Assembly (NCBI GenBank): GCA_028819675.1
Contig: JAPPKT010000351.1
Location: 1-8,695 of the forward strand
Length of the DNA: 8,695 nt
Source: Caldilineaceae bacterium
GTDB lineage: Bacteria > Chloroflexota > Anaerolineae > Caldilineales > Caldilineaceae
Direction of reading: 5' to 3'
The notes beneath the pieces were generated by a model. It was not told the origin of the DNA, searched no databases, and was given only the letters and a program-made list of their open reading frames with translations. A program made the translations under genes and the position numbers. This document shows positions 5,725 through 8,695 of the stretch, one piece after another. Each line of letters begins with the position of its first letter. Position 1 is the first letter of the stretch.

Positions 5725-7149
5725 TCAGACATCCTGCCATTTCTCATATACTTGGAGCCCGCGGCGCTCGCGGACACCGTCGCGCCAGGCCTCGTTGCGG
5801 TTGTGGGTGCGCTGAAACTTTATGCGCAGGCCGGATCTGGCAGAGTCCTCATGGCGGCTGTACCACTCTTCCAGACGCTGCTCCAGCCCGTCCTGCAGTG
5901 CGGCGAATTCGTCCCAGCCGGCGCGGTTGAGTTGTTCACTTGGATCCGATTCCAGTTCGAAGAGGTCGTGGGGGCCGTTGGGATAGCGTTTGACGAATTT
6001 GTGCTCGCGAGTGCGAATCATGCGCAGGTCACCGTACTCGCCGTAGCGGGTGTCGTCCCAAGCGGTGCGGCCGCTGCCGTCGAGCAGATGGGCGTAGCTG
6101 GCGCCGGCGTAGTTGCGGCGCTCGTCGAGCTGGATTCCGGCCCAGTCGCAGATGGTGCTGAAAGTGTCGTAGTGATCGACGGAGCGCTGGCTGACCTGGC
6201 CGGGTCGCACCAAGTCTGGGGCGCGGACCATGAGGGGGACGCGGGTAGAGATTTCGTACATGTTGAGGGGGCGTGTGCTGTTGCCTTTGCCCCAGAAGCC
6301 GTTCTGGCCTACAGAACAGCCGTGGTCGGATGTGTAGATGACTATGGTGTTGTCGAGGGTGCCGTCCTGTTCCAGCCGGTCCAAGAGGCGGCCTACCTCG
6401 CGGTCGATTTCGGTTACGGCGGTGTAGTAGCCGACATAGCGGGTGCGAATCTGCTGGTCGGTGGGTTGGAAGCCGCCGGCGAGGCCCTCGTTGCGCTGCC
6501 AAGGATGGGGATGGTAAGGGGGGATGTCGGTGAAGGCGGCGTCTTCGAACTGGGCGGTCAATTCGGGGTCATGGGTTTCGGCCTGATAGGGCGAATGGGT
6601 GGCGATGTAGCCTACTTTGAGGAAGAAGGGCCGATCGGTGGGAGCATCGTCGAGGAATTGGAGCGCGTGATCGGTGATGAGTGTGCTCTTGTTTCCCGTA
6701 AGTTCCACCGGTTCGCCGTTGAGGTGATAGGTATAGGCGCCGTTGTGGGCGCCCTGCCAGCGGGGGAGGCCGAAGGCCCAGTCGAAGCCGGGGGGCGTGC
6801 GGTGGGAACGGCCCATGTGCCATTTGCCAGAGAGGCCGCAGTGGTAGCCGGCGCGGGAGAGGAGCTGCGGAAGTGTCTCTTCGCCGGCCAGCCAGTCATG
6901 GTCGCCGATGGCGGGTTCGGCCTCCTGGAGCCAGTCGTGGATGCCGACCTGGGAGGGTGTGCGTCCGGTCATGAGGCAGGCCCGCGCCGGGGAGCAGACG
7001 GGGCAGGGGGTGAAGGCGTCGGCGAAAAGGGCGCCCTCAGTTGCGAGGCGGTCCAGATTGGGTGTTTGGAGTTCGCCGTTGCCGTAGCATCCGTTGGCCC
7101 ACTGGCCATGGTCGTCGGTGAGGAAGAGGAGGATGTTGGGGCGGGCCAT
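5725..7149 (-). CDS. type I sulfatase (alkaline phosphatase superfamily)
   Basis: A 474-residue arylsulfatase-type enzyme that hydrolyses sulfate esters using a formylglycine made from a cysteine. Metal ligands D12-D13 lie in NILLFLTDDHGQ. The sulfatase signature CSPAR (C52-R56) is followed by ACLMTGR, so C52 is the predicted formylglycine site. SGKWHMG (107-113) carries K109 and H111. YTSDHG (272-277) supplies the second metal pair D275-H276, and K288 lies in WGKGN. No signal peptide is visible, so the enzyme appears cytoplasmic. The start at ATG 7149 has CAGGAA 7 nt upstream. The substrate is unknown (sulfated sugars, choline sulfate or others). The maturation enzyme is not encoded in the window. 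On the opposite strand almost the whole gene is open, a composition effect. Confidence 0.93.
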   Translation of the reverse strand: MARPNILLFLTDDHGQWANGCYGNGELQTPNLDRLATEGALFADAFTPCPVCSPARACLMTGRTPSQVGIHDWLQEAEPAIGDHDWLAGEETLPQLLSRAGYHCGLSGKWHMGRSHRTPPGFDWAFGLPRWQGAHNGAYTYHLNGEPVELTGNKSTLITDHALQFLDDAPTDRPFFLKVGYIATHSPYQAETHDPELTAQFEDAAFTDIPPYHPHPWQRNEGLAGGFQPTDQQIRTRYVGYYTAVTEIDREVGRLLDRLEQDGTLDNTIVIYTSDHGCSVGQNGFWGKGNSTRPLNMYEISTRVPLMVRAPDLVRPGQVSQRSVDHYDTFSTICDWAGIQLDERRNYAGASYAHLLDGSGRTAWDDTRYGEYGDLRMIRTREHKFVKRYPNGPHDLFELESDPSEQLNRAGWDEFAALQDGLEQRLEEWYSRHEDSARSGLRIKFQRTHNRNEAWRDGVRERRGLQVYEKWQDV

Positions 7150-7207
7150 TTGGATGTTCCTGTCGGGTTTGGTGGACGAATTCAGGTCTCAAAGGCAGAG
7201 TTTGCGC

Positions 7208-7223
7208 TAACGAGGCTTCGTTA
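7208..7223. repeat. inverted repeat upstream of the sulfatase gene
   Basis: TAACGA-GGCT-TCGTTA is a perfect 6-bp dyad with a 4-nt centre, located 59-74 nt upstream of the sulfatase start in a 118-bp gap. It could be a regulator site or leader hairpin; no T-run follows on either strand. The rest of the gap shows nothing I recognise. Confidence 0.3.
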
Positions 7224-7267
7224 ACAGGTTGGTCGTGGGGATGGTGAAGCGGGTGTCGAAATCCTAG

Positions 7268-7525
7268 TCAAGCAGCACGCGAACTTTCAAACAGCAGATG
7301 ATCGATTGCTGCGAGCGAGAATTCAAGAAACGACTCGACCTGCCAGCGCTCAACCGTTGGGAAGGACTCCAGGAATTCCTCAATTGAGGAGCCACTTGAG
7401 AGAAAAGCCACTAGTATTTCCGCGGGAACGCGAGTACCGGCGAACACCAAGTCGCCGCTGTGTACTTCGGGGTCTCGGGAAACAACCTGCTTCAACTCGA
7501 CCTTATTTCCCTCAACTAAAGCCAC
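7268..7525 (-). CDS. DUF433 family protein, VapB45-like antitoxin
   Basis: An 85-residue protein starting with GTG at 7525, preceded by a strong Shine-Dalgarno GGAGGAGG (7533-7540) at 7-nt spacing. The core SRDPEVHSGDLVFAGTRVPAEILVAFLSSGSSIEEFLESFPTVERWQVESFLEF (about 16-68) matches the DUF433 pattern: a D-P-x-V-x-x-G-x-x-x-x-x-G-T-R-V-P strand-turn, then an HTH-like helical part. DUF433 proteins are commonly antitoxins encoded just before a DUF5615 PIN-like toxin. Here the 118 bp downstream encode no such toxin and the sulfatase follows, so this is a solitary copy. The start codon overlaps, by one base (TAGTG), the stop of a short open stretch upstream. It may be a stranded antitoxin or an autonomous DNA-binding protein. 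Confidence 0.85.
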   Translation of the reverse strand: MALVEGNKVELKQVVSRDPEVHSGDLVFAGTRVPAEILVAFLSSGSSIEEFLESFPTVERWQVESFLEFSLAAIDHLLFESSRAA

Positions 7526-7630
7526 TAGTGAACCTCCTCCAGGAAATCCAAACCTTGGACTGCACAGACAACATAATCTTTTGTTTCAGCCAGAAGACCA
7601 GTTGCTGCCAGCAGCGCGACTTCTTTTCGT
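7524..7630 (-). pseudogene. short open stretch coupled to the DUF433 gene, possible gene remnant
   Basis: Between the FAH-family stop and the DUF433 start, one minus-strand frame is open for about 35 codons and reads VRKEVALLAATGLLAETKDY, then VVCAVQGLDFLEEVH. It ends at a TAG sharing one base with the GTG of DUF433 (TAGTG). The composition looks protein-like, but there is no ATG, GTG or TTG start in this frame and a TGA lies just upstream. I do not recognise the peptide. It could be the tail of a truncated upstream partner, or chance openness in a leader. The same stretch holds a small dyad TCCAA-ACC-TTGGA (7547-7559). Confidence 0.25.
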
Positions 7631-7639
7631 ACTCAAGTC

Positions 7640-8455
7640 TTACGCAACTGGGTTTTCCAAGGTCATTCCATCGATCGTTATTCTGGCGACGTCGGCGCTT
7701 TGCAGGGTGAACTCGTCGGGTGGGACGATGCCTGTGCCGGTCATCAGCAGGGCGCCGTGCGGGAAGGTCATCTCGCGCATCAGGTATTCGGCCAGGTCGG
7801 GGAAGGTGCGCTTCATCTGGCCGGTGGAAGTCTCGCCGGCGAAGGCGATTGCTCCGTTGCGCTCGATCTCCAGGTTGATGGACAGATCGGTCAGGGCGCC
7901 GGCGGGCGCCAGGCGGATGCCGGGGCCTACGGCGGCTGAGCCGTCGTAGGTCTTGGCCTGAGGGAGGTAGAGGGGGTTTGCACCCTCGATGTCGCGGCTG
8001 GACATGTCGTTGCCGACGGTGTAGCCGACGATGTGGGCGGCGGCGTTGATAACGAGGCAGAGCTCCGGCTCGGGCACGTTCCAGGTGGTGTCGGCGCGGA
8101 TGCGGACAGTTTGGCCGTGGCCGACGGTGCGCCAGCCGACCTGTTTGAAGAAGATTTCAGGGCGGTCGGCATCGTAGACCTGTTGATAGACGTCGGCTGC
8201 AGTCTCGGATTCTGCTTTGCGGGCGTCACGGCTGCGGAGGTAGGTGACGCCGCTGCCCCAGACTTCCTGGTGGTCGTCGAGGGGTGCGAGCAATGCACCG
8301 GCGGCCTCTTCGCCGGTCGCCAGCTCGATCAGAAGCGAGGTAAGCTGGCTGTGCGGGAGAGCCAGCAGTGTGCTGAGCGTCACGCCGGCGGGAAGAAGCT
8401 TTTTGTCGACCGCCCAGCGCGGCCCGGTGGGTGAACTGTGTCGAGTGAGATACAT
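7640..8455 (-). CDS. fumarylacetoacetate hydrolase superfamily enzyme, 2-keto-3-deoxy-sugar-acid dehydratase-like
   Basis: A cytoplasmic metal-dependent FAH-superfamily enzyme of 271 residues from the ATG at 8455, which has AAGGAG (8465-8470) 9 nt upstream. The frame extends 31 codons further to 8548, but that part overlaps the upstream gene's end and is low-complexity. VWGSGVTYLRSRDAR (65-79) and VYDADRPEIFFK (93-104) come before the core. The presumed Mg2+ ligands are E129 and E131 in VPEPELCLV and D150 in GYTVGNDMSSRDIEG, with K168 in LYLPQAKTYDG. The VWGSGVTY...RPEIFFK...SRDIEGxNPLYLPQAK pattern is what I recall for 2-keto-3-deoxy-D-arabinonate (KdaD) and AraD1-type dehydratases, acting in non-phosphorylative pentose or hexuronate breakdown. 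The precise substrate is uncertain. It is 43 nt downstream of an RraA-like gene and probably in its operon. Confidence 0.88.
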   Translation of the reverse strand: MYLTRHSSPTGPRWAVDKKLLPAGVTLSTLLALPHSQLTSLLIELATGEEAAGALLAPLDDHQEVWGSGVTYLRSRDARKAESETAADVYQQVYDADRPEIFFKQVGWRTVGHGQTVRIRADTTWNVPEPELCLVINAAAHIVGYTVGNDMSSRDIEGANPLYLPQAKTYDGSAAVGPGIRLAPAGALTDLSINLEIERNGAIAFAGETSTGQMKRTFPDLAEYLMREMTFPHGALLMTGTGIVPPDEFTLQSADVARITIDGMTLENPVA

Positions 8456-8498
8456 TGGGGCTTGCTCCTTCACTGTTGCGCTGGTCTGATTTGCCGGA

Positions 8499-8693
8499 TT
8501 ATCCGTTTTGCTTCTTCCACTCCTGGTACTCGGCCCAGCCTTCGTCATTGAGCGGATAGTATTTGCTTAGAGCGCCGCCTTCGGCCAGTTTGATGCGGCT
8601 GAAGACCTCCCACTCTTCGTGCTCGAGGGTGTGTTCGAGTACGAGGGGGATCATCTGGCGGGGGACGACGACGGCGCCATCGTCATCGGCGAT
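8499..8693 (-). CDS. RraA-like family protein, C-terminal fragment
   Basis: Partial gene running off the right edge; 64 residues and a TAA at 8501-8499 are visible. It opens with IADDDGAVVVPRQ, the conserved final strand of the RraA-like (4-hydroxy-4-methyl-2-oxoglutarate aldolase/demethylmenaquinone methyltransferase-like) fold. Next come a helical EHTLEHEEWEVFSRIKLAEGGAL and a Trp/Tyr-rich tail (YYPLNDEGWAEYQEWKKQNG), which is longer than in E. coli RraA. Stand-alone members often act as oxo-acid aldolases or decarboxylases beside sugar-acid genes, which fits the FAH-family enzyme 43 nt downstream. An RNase E regulatory role is unlikely in this setting. The catalytic residues lie outside the window. 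Confidence 0.72.
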   Translation of the reverse strand: MADDDGAVVVPRQMIPLVLEHTLEHEEWEVFSRIKLAEGGALSKYYPLNDEGWAEYQEWKKQNG

Positions 8694-8695
8694 AA

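Noticed and set aside
5060..5740. A 226-codon minus-strand frame across the TPR-like gene
   Set aside because: The product is Pro/Arg/Ser-rich low-complexity sequence. The opposite strand has a ribosome site and a helical protein pattern.
5752..7224. A 490-codon plus-strand open frame opposite the sulfatase gene, longer than the sulfatase itself
   Set aside because: Its translation is an unbroken run of Val/Gly/Ala with no domain, while the minus strand carries all the sulfatase motifs in order. It is a mirror effect of GC-rich codon use.
7150..7267. A hidden DUF5615 toxin downstream of DUF433
   Set aside because: All three minus-strand frames break within about 20 codons, and 118 bp is too short for such a toxin.
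8456..8548. N-terminal extension of the FAH-family gene to the ATG at 8548
   Set aside because: The extra 31 residues are Ser/Thr/Lys-rich, overlap the RraA-like coding end and lack a ribosome site. AAGGAG precedes the ATG at 8455.

Overview
The window is a moderately GC-rich bacterial chromosomal segment. It holds nine protein genes or gene fragments in two facing blocks. I see no rRNA, tRNA, CRISPR array, insertion sequence or phage gene. The histidine kinase H-box reads HELGRPL. Together with the mix of a FAH-superfamily dehydratase, an RraA-like enzyme, a type I sulfatase and a small TPR-like protein, this suggests Chloroflexota (Caldilineales/Anaerolineae-like). That placement is an inference from remembered family resemblance, not a search.

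Plus-strand block, positions 1 to about 5631. The window opens inside the last 90 residues of a DUF2231-type membrane protein. Next comes an OmpR/PhoB-type response regulator (348-1073), whose end overlaps the start of a membrane sensor histidine kinase (1063-2499). About 170 bp further on lies an HtrA/DegP-like membrane-anchored serine protease with a PDZ domain and a C-terminal PepSY-like tail (2668-4071). The kinase-protease gap carries a tandem 11-bp repeat of the kind OmpR-family regulators bind, followed by a 12-bp-arm hairpin just before the Shine-Dalgarno site. The three genes therefore look like a self-contained envelope-stress circuit, analogous in layout to CssRS-HtrA, CiaRH-HtrA and MprAB-PepD. 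Two GC-rich hairpins after the protease probably end its transcript. Then come a small SAM-dependent methyltransferase (4355-5005) and a conserved 158-residue helical, TPR-like protein (5155-5631).

Minus-strand block, positions 8695 down to 5725. Read in transcription order, this holds the C-terminus of an RraA-like protein, a fumarylacetoacetate-hydrolase-superfamily enzyme resembling 2-keto-3-deoxy-sugar-acid dehydratases, a DUF433 antitoxin-like protein with no toxin beside it, and a type I sulfatase. The RraA-like and FAH genes are 43 nt apart and probably form part of a sugar-acid or oxo-acid catabolic operon. The sulfatase may free sulfated substrates, but that link is only inferred from proximity. 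Both blocks converge at 5632-5724.

The most interesting points are the sensor-regulator-protease circuit with its direct repeat and leader hairpin, the PepSY-like tail on the protease, and the toxin-less DUF433 gene with a short open stretch fused to its start by a TAGTG overlap.
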